From positions 1 to 21,075 of IMG/VR virus record IMGVR_UViG_3300009082_000069: a DNA stretch of 21,075 bases; one strand, given 5' to 3'. Of the stretch, positions 1-7,753 are shown one piece after another (position 1 is the first letter of the stretch; every line of letters begins with the position of its first letter). The notes beneath the pieces are model-generated. The model was not told the DNA's origin. It worked only from the letters and a program-made list of their open reading frames with translations, and made no database searches. The stretch comes from a virus. A program made the position numbers and the translations under genes.

Positions 1-77
1 ACCGCACCGGAGGCAATATACCTCTCAGCAGGAATTACCTGGACATCACCCGGACCCTTATAGAGCTGAAAAGCCAT
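1..77 (-). CDS. probable head (capsid or decoration) protein, N-terminal fragment
   Basis: Reading leftward from an ATG at 77-75, an open frame runs off the window edge; its first residues are MAFQLYKGPGDVQVIPAERY. A clear ribosome binding site, GGAGG, lies 6 nt upstream of the ATG. Only about 25 residues are visible, so no domain can be recognised. Its place after the terminase, portal, scaffold-like and 244-aa genes is where tailed phages usually carry the major capsid or a decoration protein, so that is an inference from gene order alone. A hairpin in its leader (100-132) may affect its translation. Confidence 0.6.
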   Translation of the reverse strand, partial: MAFQLYKGPGDVQVIPAERYIASGA

Positions 78-99
78 ATAAGACCTCCAATACTTCAGT

Positions 100-132
100 G
101 GAGGAGGAGGACGCAAGCCCTCCTGATCCTCC
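100..132 (-). promoter_or_regulatory. purine-rich/pyrimidine-rich hairpin in leader of the leftmost gene
   Basis: On the plus strand, 100-105 (GGAGGA) pairs with 127-132 (TCCTCC) and 108-111 (AGGA) pairs with 121-124 (TCCT), around a 9-nt loop. In the leftward mRNA the first arm reads as Shine-Dalgarno-like GGAGG words and the second as CCTCC words that could also pair with the true GGAGG of the next gene. No U-run follows, so it is not a normal terminator. Translational control or transcript stabilisation are possible roles. Confidence 0.4.
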
Positions 133-143
133 TACTACACGAA

Positions 144-878
144 TTAACTCTCGGACTCGGGAGATTCTATCTCTGCCCAAGGACGACTCTTATCGTCATC
201 GGTAGCGACAAAACCTTTAACTCCCTGCTCCTCGATCCTCTGAACTCCACTTGATTTCCAAGCCAGAGCTCGTCTCTTATTGTCCTCAACTTTTGCCTTC
301 TGGTTCTTCTCGAACATCGCCTGAGGTATTCCGACCAACACCAACTCCGTTTTTCCATTTTTGGAAATCTCGTGGTGGGTTCCTTTCGCCCCAAGATATG
401 TTTTCGCATCATCAGCCGACAAAACGCGATAACCTTTCTCCAGATAGTAGTTGACCCGATCAGGTCTTGCCCATCTGTGGTGGATACCCGAGCGTATAGT
501 CAGATCGTTGATCTTATCAGACGCCTTTCCAACAAACTCCTTATCCACGCTGAACATTTCAGTGAACTGTTCATCCTGCTTTCCGCGCCAAGTATCATGA
601 AACTGCCGAGCAATCGAATACCTCGACCTGTTTCCCCTCGACAACTGCCGAACAATCCCTTCAGACAACGGAAGAAAATCTTCGTTCTGCGCGAACAACA
701 GATCAACACCTTCTGAGTCCAATTTTACCACAGTTGCCTCAGAGTATGAAGAGTCTATCATAAGAGATTTTGGAGTTATTTGAGTTTTTGCCTCATTCTC
801 CTCAGTTTGGGGGGCATTTTCACCCGCATCTACGTTCACATCCACCTCCGCTATCACTTCTTTCAGTTTTCTCGGCAT
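144..878 (-). CDS. phage protein of unknown function in head-gene cluster
   Basis: This is a 244-aa hydrophilic protein, rich in charged residues, without signal peptide or membrane segment. The start MPRKLKEVIAEV is set by AGGAGG 5 nt upstream, 10 nt after the stop of the preceding scaffold-like gene. I do not recognise its family. Its position between a scaffold-like gene and a probable capsid gene suggests a structural or assembly role. Near residue 20 it contains ENAPQTE, encoded by one of the ten copies of the 14-bp word AAATGCCCCCCAAA; the acidic N-terminal 35 residues look like a flexible extension. Confidence 0.85.
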   Translation of the reverse strand: MPRKLKEVIAEVDVNVDAGENAPQTEENEAKTQITPKSLMIDSSYSEATVVKLDSEGVDLLFAQNEDFLPLSEGIVRQLSRGNRSRYSIARQFHDTWRGKQDEQFTEMFSVDKEFVGKASDKINDLTIRSGIHHRWARPDRVNYYLEKGYRVLSADDAKTYLGAKGTHHEISKNGKTELVLVGIPQAMFEKNQKAKVEDNKRRALAWKSSGVQRIEEQGVKGFVATDDDKSRPWAEIESPESES

Positions 879-888
879 CTAATCCTCC

Positions 889-1860
889 TTATTTCACTCG
901 CCCTTGGGCTTTGAGATGCTCATAATAGAACCCGTGGTCGAGTCCCTTCCGCTCTGCTTCAGTTTTAACCCAAGAAGGAATAGCTACAACCTTCTTCGGG
1001 GTCGAGTTTGCTGCCGGACGTTGAGCCGACATCGGTGCAGTATAGGTTGATTGCGGTTGCTTTGCCGCAGGTTTGGTCGGATCAATTCCGAGCTCCTTCA
1101 GCTTCGCATCCAACATCGCCGCAAGTCTCTCTTCCTGCCCTTCGGTTACGAAATCCTCCATGTGACGAGCCTTCACTACTTCCAACGCCGTCTGGTACAC
1201 ACGGGGGTTCTGGATTCTATCTGCCACAGGGATACTCGCCACAGCCTGCTCTACTTCTTGTGCGTACTTGTCATAAACCTTCTTGGTACTCGGGTTTGCA
1301 AATAGAAGTTCACGCGACAACTGCGCCTGAGAAGAAGCAAACGTCTGAATCACAGGTCCCATCGTGCGAGCCTGTATTTCCATCTGCGCTCGATACGGAT
1401 TTTCCAATGTCAAATCGTTGATGTACTTCTCAAACTCCTTGTCAGACATCTGAGGAGCCTTGTTAGGAATTAGATATCCTGGAGTTACTGGAGCTTTTTG
1501 AGGTTGCATCTGGGTGACGAGCTGATTCATCGTCTGCTGTAGAGCCGAGACAGGGTTATTATTCGCCGCCTCTGCTGACAGCTTTGCCCTTTCCGCAACC
1601 AAGGCCGCCAATATCTCCTCACGGCTCTTCCCACGAAGCTCTTCCGGTTCGTCAGAGGCGGACTGCCTTGCGGCCATGGCCTCAGCCGACCCCTCTACCA
1701 CATACTCATACTCATCTTCTAAGGAGATATCCTGTTCTACCCCCTGTCCTGCTATCTCCGGAAGCAGAACATTGTCCGCATTCGTCAGGGGAGGAAGCGA
1801 TCCTCCCCCAGCCCCACTGTCCGCAGTCATAAACATCTGCATCTTCTTACTCATCAACAT
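889..1860 (-). CDS. scaffold-like head assembly protein
   Basis: A 323-aa acidic, Gln/Ala-rich and mostly helical-looking protein. AGGAG lies 7 nt before the ATG at 1860; a TTG one codon earlier is a less likely start. A low-complexity N-terminus leads to a Glu/Ala-rich segment (about 55-100), a Gln/Met-rich stretch (NQLVTQMQPQ), then alternating helices and a proline-rich linker before a conserved-looking basic C-terminus (SWVKTEAERKGLDHGFYYEH). Composition, size and position directly after the portal match phage scaffolding proteins, and a short basic C-terminal helix that docks onto capsid protein is typical of those. No protease motif was seen. Identification rests on context and composition, not on a diagnostic motif. 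Confidence 0.8.
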   Translation of the reverse strand: MLMSKKMQMFMTADSGAGGGSLPPLTNADNVLLPEIAGQGVEQDISLEDEYEYVVEGSAEAMAARQSASDEPEELRGKSREEILAALVAERAKLSAEAANNNPVSALQQTMNQLVTQMQPQKAPVTPGYLIPNKAPQMSDKEFEKYINDLTLENPYRAQMEIQARTMGPVIQTFASSQAQLSRELLFANPSTKKVYDKYAQEVEQAVASIPVADRIQNPRVYQTALEVVKARHMEDFVTEGQEERLAAMLDAKLKELGIDPTKPAAKQPQSTYTAPMSAQRPAANSTPKKVVAIPSWVKTEAERKGLDHGFYYEHLKAQGRVK

Positions 1861-2053
1861 CAAGTTTCTCCTCGGCCAAAGCCTTTATAATATCTCCAAG
1901 GACATTCTCGGCGTCTTTCAACGCACGAACCTGCCCTTGAGCTCGATACACCTCGTTACCTTCCGAACGCTCCAGGCTGGATTCCGCTACCTGGCGCCGC
2001 CGGTCCTGAAGGAACCGGAGCAAGGCTGCTCGTTCCTCCGAGTCCAACACCAC
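1847..2053 (-). CDS. small protein overlapping the 3' end of the portal gene
   Basis: An open frame in a different register from the portal fills the gap between portal and scaffold-like genes and overlaps the scaffold-like start by 14 nt. Its last 60 or so residues (ALLRFLQDRRRQVAESS ... NVLGDIIKALAEEKLDVDE) read as a soluble helical protein. There is no ATG at a sensible position; GTG at 2053, GTG at 2050 or TTG at 2047 are the likely starts, giving 66-68 aa. The first third would overlap the glycine/proline-rich portal C-terminus. Function unknown; a small head or connector protein is possible. The start is uncertain and the gene itself is moderately sure. Confidence 0.6.
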   Translation of the reverse strand: MVLDSEERAALLRFLQDRRRQVAESSLERSEGNEVYRAQGQVRALKDAENVLGDIIKALAEEKLDVDE

Positions 2054-4037
2054 CAACCCCCGGCATAACGCCGGGCTGACTCGGAACCGCCCCGCCACCT
2101 TGAGCAATTTGGGTTCCACCACCAACTGGTCCACTTCGCATAGCCTCCTTTTGTGCCTGAGTCTGTTCGATCCGCAGATCATCGTACGCCTTGAGCTGGA
2201 GTTTCAAGAAATCTAAGTACGGTAGATAATCTTTCGGGTCTCCTACATCGAAGAACTCAATCATCTTCGCCATAAAATCAGTAGAGCCGCAGAGTAACTT
2301 CATCAGAAGTTCTTTCTGCATCGGGTCCTGGGCCTGCTGCATCAAAGAAATTACCTGCAAAGCCTTTTCCCCGTAGATAGAGTACATTTGCGACATAGCC
2401 AAAAAGTTCTGCTTCCTCGCATCATCCGTCTTGGAGATATCCGTTGCCTTCACCATAAACCGGAACTTCGTCGGAATCTCCTCAACTTCCATCGAAAGAA
2501 TCTCCATGACGTTTGCCGCATCATCCGGATCAAGGAAGGACAGGTCCATCTTTTCCTTATTCGCCACACACTGGTAGAATGCGATCTGATAAATATTCGA
2601 GATGGATAACTCCGCATTTTGCAAAATGCTGTTCAAGATACTATTTGATTGCTGGGCAAGGTACATAGTCCCGCCCAAAGTTGCCCCGGACCCAACAGTT
2701 TTATCATTAAACCCTGCCATGTAATCGGAAGCTCCAGTAACCTTGTCCGCGTATTCACGAGCTATCATCTCACCAGACAAACAACTAGGTGCAACATCTG
2801 GGAAGTCTACAGGACGCAGGTCTGCCAACGGGTCGTCCAGCTCCATAACCTTAAACGGAGTGAACTCTTCGTCAGTAAGCCCAGAACCTCGTCTAGCAAA
2901 CCACAGCTTCAGCATCGCCAGGTGCGTTCCATCCAAACGCATATTGTGAAGCGTACTAACTTCCTCCTGCATCGCATCAGTCATCTCACAGACACCGACA
3001 CCGTAAAGCACATCCGGGTCGTCGAAGTAGATCACCGGCTCAATATCTCGGATTGAGAGCGGGTTATACTCGGAACGGAGCAGAGTCTTGGTCTCCGGTT
3101 CCACCCAAAGTTTAATATCCTCTGGAATCCCATCACCATCTACATCCCAGAAAACATTGCATTCATAAATCTCGTACTCCCTATTTGGTTCCTGCGCTCC
3201 AAGAGAACCTACCTCAACCCCAGCAGAGTTAAGAGTACTGAGAGTGTTTTCATCGTATTCTGTCAGCGGGACTGAAAAGACTCCAGTTACTTTTTCCAAA
3301 TCAAAAGCACCCATCGCAGCCTGCTGTTCCAGTTCATGCTTAAAGTATCGATATCTGACCGCTACCCAAGGTGCGCGTTGCAGGTCCTTCCAGTACGGAC
3401 GGGTAAAGAGGTCCTCAAGTCGAATCGAGACAATTGCCGGACCTTGATGCCGAGTATATGTTACCTGTTCAGAACCAGCGTCTCCAGTTCTCTTAAACGC
3501 CCACTTGTCAATGAGGAACGGAACCTTGACAAAATGAACTCCCATTGAGACTTGCTCGTAAAATATCGTCTGCATGTTCTTCGGCATATTGAGACCGTTT
3601 CGGGACTCAGCCAATCCCTTGAAGAACCTACCAAGACTTTCTGCTTTGTCTGCATCCGCAAGATTCATAGCCTGCACCGTTACCGGAGGTTTCTTCGTTG
3701 CGAATGCCGCAATCTCTTTTGCAAAAATTGTATTAACTTTCTGCGCCGTAAGAGGCGGCATGACGTTTGCCGACTTTTTCCAAGGAGACGAACGGGTTTC
3801 AGATTCAGGTTTCGCTCGTCGAAGACGACGATATCTCTCCCATCTCTCCTCAAGAGTCTTTCTATCCGCGCCATCCCGTACATCAAGAATCTCGGAGCAG
3901 ACGTATTCCAGGATGGCAGTTTTCGTTGCCGCATCCTTAAAAATGTCTGATGGCACATACGGAGTTTCCTGCGAAACCGTATCCTCAGCCTCTGTCGTTT
4001 CCATTCCGCTTGTATCCAGATTCAGTTCATCTGACAT
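1956..4037 (-). CDS. portal protein
   Basis: A 693-aa protein directly downstream of the large terminase (9-nt gap) with GGAGG 4 nt before its ATG. Portal proteins form the dodecameric ring at the capsid vertex through which DNA is packaged. The sequence has the usual pattern: acidic N-terminus, an early helical block with ERWERYRRLRR and the segment SPWKKSANVMPPLTAQKV, a central mixed beta region with ILDVRD- and VDGDGIPEDI-type segments, then DVLYGVGVCEMTDAMQEEVSTL (long helix), and a helical C-terminal domain ending in a Gly/Pro-rich tail (about 650-693). Size and gene order agree with large phage portals. The family assignment is by pattern and context. Confidence 0.85.
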   Translation of the reverse strand: MSDELNLDTSGMETTEAEDTVSQETPYVPSDIFKDAATKTAILEYVCSEILDVRDGADRKTLEERWERYRRLRRAKPESETRSSPWKKSANVMPPLTAQKVNTIFAKEIAAFATKKPPVTVQAMNLADADKAESLGRFFKGLAESRNGLNMPKNMQTIFYEQVSMGVHFVKVPFLIDKWAFKRTGDAGSEQVTYTRHQGPAIVSIRLEDLFTRPYWKDLQRAPWVAVRYRYFKHELEQQAAMGAFDLEKVTGVFSVPLTEYDENTLSTLNSAGVEVGSLGAQEPNREYEIYECNVFWDVDGDGIPEDIKLWVEPETKTLLRSEYNPLSIRDIEPVIYFDDPDVLYGVGVCEMTDAMQEEVSTLHNMRLDGTHLAMLKLWFARRGSGLTDEEFTPFKVMELDDPLADLRPVDFPDVAPSCLSGEMIAREYADKVTGASDYMAGFNDKTVGSGATLGGTMYLAQQSNSILNSILQNAELSISNIYQIAFYQCVANKEKMDLSFLDPDDAANVMEILSMEVEEIPTKFRFMVKATDISKTDDARKQNFLAMSQMYSIYGEKALQVISLMQQAQDPMQKELLMKLLCGSTDFMAKMIEFFDVGDPKDYLPYLDFLKLQLKAYDDLRIEQTQAQKEAMRSGPVGGGTQIAQGGGAVPSQPGVMPGVGGVGLGGTSSLAPVPSGPAAPGSGIQPGAFGR

Positions 4038-4046
4038 GATTCCTCC

Positions 4047-5798
4047 TTAGTATCCAGTAATTCTTGAAACTATTCGCTTACGAACTTTCTTCCTTTCATA
4101 TTCATCCTCATCATCCTGGTGCTCCGGAGACTTCGGACGTATTCCTCTATATATAGCAATTTTCAAAGCATCCAACAAGTCCATCCTACGCGACGGAAAC
4201 ACTCGAAGCTCTTCCATCAGCTTACTTCGAATCGACTTCTTTACATACAACTGACCTTTGTCCAAAACAGGTTGAAGGATGTTTCGAATAGTTGTTTCTT
4301 TCTCTCCAAGAGCCGGGATACCTAGAAAGTTTAGGTACTTCCCACGCATCTGTTCTTCTTTTCGGATAATACTGACGAAGCTCTTGAATCCTCCCTGAGC
4401 TTCAACAAACGTGGCCCGAACCTTAGTTCCGTACTTTTCCTTATACTGGAACAACCAATCAAAAAACTTCGTTGGAAGAACAAATCCCGATTCAACGTCC
4501 ACCAGGTAACGGTTTCCTAAATAGTCAGTCAACACTACTGCAACCGAGGCTCTAGAGTTGGACAACGACGCTTTGGTTGACCCTCCACTAGGGTCCCCCG
4601 CAATTACAAGATCACAGTCTCTAAAATCGATTCTCTCGTAACCATTTGCATCGGAGTATTTGACTATCTCATACGTCTCCTGAATGTCGTTCCACTCTAC
4701 CTCACAATCATGGACCTTGTACCCACCAAAGTCTGACGCACCTGCGGCAATCGGATTATTCGCGTACTGGCTCTGATAGACCCACGGATCAGATTCCAGA
4801 AGGGTGTCCAAAGCCGCAACGGTAAACGAATCTGGATTTATAGAATACTCACTCCCGTCTGCGTTCTGCTGTTTCGCGGGACGATAGTAGGTAACCCATT
4901 CACCATTCGGGTTTACAGGGTATTCAGATACTAACGGGTCCCAATATCCAAGTTGCTCCTTAGTCTCGTGCATCAGTCTCTCATACGGGTCGTCGATCGC
5001 GTACCTAGTTCCAACTACCATAACCCGAGAATACTTCCAACTCACTACCAGGTTCTTCAAGTTACTATATAGCCAATTTCCCATACGAGCCATTTCTGCT
5101 CCAGCCACATGGTCTGCATTAAGCATGTCTTCACCGACGATATCGTCACAGTCAAAGAGGTCTACGTGAATACCCTGAGTCGAACCACCTGCGGTGATAG
5201 CCTGAAGATTCGGTTCCGGGAAGCGTCGAGTTCGATTGTTTAGGATTAACTCGACATTCGACTTATTCTGTTTGCTCCATTCCGGGTACAGAGCTTTATG
5301 AAACTCGTTTAAGGTAAACGTATTTATAGTTGACTGAACAAAAGATAATGCGCGATCATACAGTTGCGACGTACACCCAACACGTAAGTTAGGGTCCCTC
5401 AATAACTCCCAACCGTTCGAGCCATGAGACCAAATAGTAGACTTGAAGCAAGCACGTGGTACTATCCCCGCCGCCTTTATCCCAGGTGTCGTGGCCACTC
5501 GTTGACGAAAGTTACACATATCGACATGAAGATCGGTGTTGAGCAGATTATACGGACCATCCGAACCAGCAATATATTTCAAATAAAACCACAGACTAAC
5601 GAACCCTGCTTCCCGAAGTAGGCTCATGACCTTTTCACTGGTCGCCATATTCTGTGAAGACGCTTCTGTAATAATCTGTCTTAACAGCAGTCCGGGGTCT
5701 TTCTCCTTCGCAAATGTAGGTGCCATCGGGTGAGGACTGAACTCCAGCCCTGGCCATATTTGGGGGGCATTTCCCGAGCTCTCAGGCATCCATCCCAT
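4047..5798 (-). CDS. terL: terminase large subunit (ATPase and nuclease)
   Basis: This is the DNA packaging motor. In the N-terminal ATPase domain PRACFKST (114-121) is a terminase-type Walker A, LFDCDDI (214-220) supplies Walker B, and VVGTRY (261-266) fits the coupling motif. In the C-terminal RNase H-like nuclease, IAGDPSGGS (399-407), FVEAQGG (464-470) and the DLLDALK segment near 555 provide the expected acidic residues. The 583-aa length is typical. It overlaps the end of the preceding gene by 17 nt; the ATG at 5798 has weak ribosome binding, and the fourth codon (ATG at 5789) is an alternative. Residues 10-13 (NAPQ) are encoded by a copy of the 14-bp word. Confidence 0.95.
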   Translation of the reverse strand: MGWMPESSGNAPQIWPGLEFSPHPMAPTFAKEKDPGLLLRQIITEASSQNMATSEKVMSLLREAGFVSLWFYLKYIAGSDGPYNLLNTDLHVDMCNFRQRVATTPGIKAAGIVPRACFKSTIWSHGSNGWELLRDPNLRVGCTSQLYDRALSFVQSTINTFTLNEFHKALYPEWSKQNKSNVELILNNRTRRFPEPNLQAITAGGSTQGIHVDLFDCDDIVGEDMLNADHVAGAEMARMGNWLYSNLKNLVVSWKYSRVMVVGTRYAIDDPYERLMHETKEQLGYWDPLVSEYPVNPNGEWVTYYRPAKQQNADGSEYSINPDSFTVAALDTLLESDPWVYQSQYANNPIAAGASDFGGYKVHDCEVEWNDIQETYEIVKYSDANGYERIDFRDCDLVIAGDPSGGSTKASLSNSRASVAVVLTDYLGNRYLVDVESGFVLPTKFFDWLFQYKEKYGTKVRATFVEAQGGFKSFVSIIRKEEQMRGKYLNFLGIPALGEKETTIRNILQPVLDKGQLYVKKSIRSKLMEELRVFPSRRMDLLDALKIAIYRGIRPKSPEHQDDEDEYERKKVRKRIVSRITGY

Positions 5799-6093
5799 CC
5801 TCTACCCAGGAGACATCCCCGATTAGGCCATGTTCATCTACCGGATTTCCCTCCGCGACCGAAGTAAGCCCGTCAAAGTATCCCATCTTTGCGAAGTCCA
5901 GCATCCCGATAAACGGTAGTATCGACTCATCCACCCCTTCAGCAGCAGCCCGAATATAGGAGACACTCTTATCCGCATACTCTACCACAACAGCTAGACG
6001 CTTAATCTGAGGTTCCATTACCTGTAGATCAACAATAACTTTTCGTATCTCGTTCATACTAAGCCTCGGCTCACCCGTTGTATTGAATCCCAT
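5782..6093 (-). CDS. small unknown protein between terminase subunit genes
   Basis: A 103-aa protein, MGFNTTGEPRLSMNEIRK..., lying between the putative small and the large terminase genes. An upstream ATG at 6129 would extend it, but GGAGA sits 8 nt before the ATG at 6093, right after the stop of the previous gene, so the shorter form is preferred. It is acidic, without Cys pairs or membrane segment, and appears helical in its first half. It overlaps terL by 17 nt, implying coupled translation. I do not recognise a family; a packaging accessory role is only inferred from position. Confidence 0.8.
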   Translation of the reverse strand: MGFNTTGEPRLSMNEIRKVIVDLQVMEPQIKRLAVVVEYADKSVSYIRAAAEGVDESILPFIGMLDFAKMGYFDGLTSVAEGNPVDEHGLIGDVSWVEDGMDA

Positions 6094-6094
6094 A

Positions 6095-6454
6095 TCACTC
6101 GTCTCCTTCCATTTGGGGGGCATTTCCAATCGGGACTATAGTTGCTTCGGTAACCTTTCCCATGAGTGCGAGTGTCTTCCCGAGGCCACCAAGAGCCTCC
6201 GTGATATGCGGCGTGATAGCCGTGTTGAATTGAAAATTGTTGGTAGTCTGCGCGGGTACGGTATTTGGCTTCGCTTTTCCTACAGCTTCAAGAGCCGTCT
6301 TTGCCGCGTTGAGTTTATCTTGAGGAGTAGCAGTGGAGGAGCGCATCAGGTCTATCAACGACCTAACCGCGAGTTGCTCAAGTACCTGCTTGTTGACTTC
6401 GAGGAAGCCCTGCTCCCCTTCTGGGGTCCGCAACTCAATCTCGGTTATTTCCAT
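6095..6454 (-). CDS. putative terminase small subunit
   Basis: A 119-aa protein at the head of the packaging genes, where small terminase genes normally lie. The segment LIDLMRSSTATPQDKLNAAK followed by TALEAVGK resembles the helical repeat found in many phage small terminases (a dose of Ala-rich helices preceding a C-terminal oligomer/portal-binding tail). No classical DNA-binding helix-turn-helix is obvious. The ribosome binding site is weak. The C-terminus IVPIGNAPQMEGDE is encoded in part by a copy of the 14-bp word (6112-6125). An alternative is an unrelated small accessory protein. Confidence 0.5.
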   Translation of the reverse strand: MEITEIELRTPEGEQGFLEVNKQVLEQLAVRSLIDLMRSSTATPQDKLNAAKTALEAVGKAKPNTVPAQTTNNFQFNTAITPHITEALGGLGKTLALMGKVTEATIVPIGNAPQMEGDE

Positions 6455-6512
6455 TCTTCAATAATGGCCCAATATCTCCAAATTGTCAATAGGTAGAAAT
6501 AGGTAAAAAGGC

Positions 6513-6598
6513 GGGGACAAGCAGGATAACCAGCAAGGTAGAGGTAAATGCCCCCCAAATCCTATTACCGCGCTGGCCTATGTAATCTGCTTGTCCCC
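6513..6598. repeat. 12-bp perfect inverted repeat with the 14-bp word in its loop
   Basis: GGGGACAAGCAG at 6513-6524 is the exact reverse complement of 6587-6598. Inside it, CCAGC (6530-6534) pairs with GCTGG (6572-6576) and GGTA (6537-6540) with TACC (6565-6568), making an elongated stem whose apex carries AAATGCCCCCCAAA at 6546-6559. It fills most of the intergenic gap between the zinc-ribbon gene and the putative small terminase gene. No U-run follows on either strand, so an ordinary terminator is unlikely; a protein-binding cruciform or RNA structure is possible. Confidence 0.85.
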
Positions 6599-6646
6599 TA
6601 GGGTTGCGAAACTCTAAGAAAAGAATAACAGAGAAGTAAGAAAAAG

Positions 6647-6910
6647 TCAAGAAGAAGCTACGGACCCTGCGGTGTAGGTGCTATCCCCTTCAGGGGATAC
6701 TTGGTAATAATACCCTATAGGGGGGTTACACCTGAAGCACTCGGTAACGTAGGGGCTGTAGACGGAACCACACTTAGGACAGACCCACCCGTTCGGGTAG
6801 GCTGGCAAGGAAGCTACTTTCCCCTCTGGAGCGAACGTGGTGCGGCCAGATAGGGTAACTTCGGTATTGCTCGGCTCTGTCCCTAAGTCCTCGGTTTCCG
6901 GGGCGATCAT
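6647..6910 (-). CDS. small zinc-ribbon protein
   Basis: An 87-aa protein with one zinc-ribbon-like motif, CPKCGSVYSPYVTECFRC (about residues 44-61), that is C-x2-C, 13 residues, C-x2-C. The flanks are Ser/Thr/Pro-rich and probably disordered. Its ATG overlaps the TAA of the co-chaperonin gene (TAATG), so the two are likely translationally coupled; GGAAGG lies just upstream. Such small zinc ribbons in phages often bind nucleic acid or protein partners, but no specific role can be read from the sequence. Confidence 0.85.
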   Translation of the reverse strand: MIAPETEDLGTEPSNTEVTLSGRTTFAPEGKVASLPAYPNGWVCPKCGSVYSPYVTECFRCNPPIGYYYQVSPEGDSTYTAGSVASS

Positions 6911-7245
6911 TACTTTTCCCTTCCTTCGAAGAACTCTTTCAACTCTTCCTCACTCGGGTTATCAAAGACAGCTTGCAGGTCTTTGAGTTCATAGACTACG
7001 TAGCGCACGTTGTCTTCCTCACACACGGCAAGACCGGAGGCTTCGTGGGGCAGTACCCGGACACCCGGCTTTAGGTAGTCGGGGAGGTCTGCGCCCACTT
7101 CGATCACGGTCGCCGTGGAGGTTTCCCACTGTGCGGATGTAGGAAGGATTATGAGTCCCTTGCTTTGAACTTTGTCGATGCGGGCAAGGAGCTTTCCGGC
7201 AACCGGGTGGAACTTCCCAGATTCAATGATCTCACGAGTGTTCAT
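6910..7245 (-). CDS. GroES-like co-chaperonin
   Basis: A 111-aa protein aligning by eye along most of the length of GroES: HPVAGKLLARIDKV at the N-terminus corresponds to the RPLHDRVIVKR strand, SKGLIILPTSAQ to the mobile loop with its GIVL anchor, STATVIEVG to the RGEVLAVG strand, LKPGVRVLPHEASG to the VKVGDIVIFN segment and YVVYELKDLQAVF to the C-terminal strand. The mobile loop is shorter on its N-terminal side. Phage co-chaperonins such as T4 gp31 replace GroES on the host GroEL ring to fold capsid protein; this is the likely role here, next to head genes. It has no ribosome binding site and a promoter 7 nt before its ATG. Confidence 0.88.
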   Translation of the reverse strand: MNTREIIESGKFHPVAGKLLARIDKVQSKGLIILPTSAQWETSTATVIEVGADLPDYLKPGVRVLPHEASGLAVCEEDNVRYVVYELKDLQAVFDNPSEEELKEFFEGREK

Positions 7246-7251
7246 GAGGAG

Positions 7252-7280
7252 AGGGTACCGTAGGTGGTGGGATTTGTCAA
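7252..7280 (-). promoter_or_regulatory. leftward promoter of co-chaperonin and packaging genes
   Basis: On the minus strand TTGACA (7280-7275) and TACCCT (7257-7252) are separated by 17 nt. The -35 box is perfect, the -10 matches three of six consensus bases. A start site 7 nt past the -10 falls on the A of the GroES-like ATG at 7245, so the message may have no leader. Confidence 0.6.
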
Positions 7281-7311
7281 GTAGGAGTTTGTGGGCTAAT
7301 TCTGATTGACT

Positions 7312-7340
7312 TTGACAAAAATGGTTAGAAGTTGTATGTG
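7312..7340 (+). promoter_or_regulatory. possible rightward promoter, divergent to the leftward one
   Basis: TTGACA (7312-7317), 17-nt spacer, TATGTG (7335-7340). It stands back to back with the leftward promoter and could feed the 7495 gene. A small hairpin follows at about 7368-7387. The -10 box is weak. Confidence 0.35.
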
Positions 7341-7444
7341 GTGCATTCCCCCAGCGACGCGCCCCGGTCCCCCATGTGGGTAACCCCTTAACACTTGTAT
7401 AGGTATACTCGCTTCCTTTTTCTTGTCAATCCTCTTTTGGGCTA

Positions 7445-7473
7445 TTGCTTTTCCTTCTCCCCCGTGAGAGAAT
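7445..7473 (+). promoter_or_regulatory. promoter of the CCRTGAGANAAT family
   Basis: TTGCTT (7445-7450), 17-nt spacer ending CCCGTGA, then GAGAAT (7468-7473). The stretch around the -10, including a TG at the extended -10 position, is shared with two other sites in the window (8346-8374, 9202-9230). It lies 21 nt before the ATG of the 80-aa gene. Confidence 0.55.
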
Positions 7474-7494
7474 CTTTATTAAGGAGACTTAATC

Positions 7495-7737
7495 ATGACA
7501 CAAGCTATTGAACGTGCCATCCCCGCTTCGAAAGCCCTTACGTTTTTCTACCCGAACGCTCGAATAGAAAAAGTTTTTCATACCTATTCAAGTACGCACA
7601 TAATCTACTCGCTTGAAACTCGTTTCGGCGTATCATCCCGTTTCCTCTTTTCCGTATCATCGGAAGGCGTCCCGCACAATTCGGCGCTTACTCCAGAAAT
7701 GGAAAAGCATCTTCTTGTCGCTTTGGGCATGAATTAA
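7495..7737 (+). CDS. small protein of unknown function
   Basis: An 80-aa protein, MTQAIERAIPASKALTFFYP..., with AAGGAG 8 nt before the ATG and a promoter just upstream. It alternates short hydrophobic strands (TFFYPNARIEKVF, HIIYSLETRFGV, SRFLFSVSSEGV) and ends with a helix, so a small alpha/beta fold is likely; no Cys and no membrane segment. No family recognised. It is the first rightward gene, on the left edge of the candidate origin region, a position often held by an early regulator or takeover protein. Confidence 0.75.
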   Translation: MTQAIERAIPASKALTFFYPNARIEKVFHTYSSTHIIYSLETRFGVSSRFLFSVSSEGVPHNSALTPEMEKHLLVALGMN

Positions 7738-7753
7738 CCGTCGGTTATCTATC

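Noticed and set aside
3574-4050. 158-aa plus-strand frame opposite the portal gene
   Set aside because: Shadow of the portal N-terminal part; composition is atypical and it opposes the direction of all neighbouring genes.
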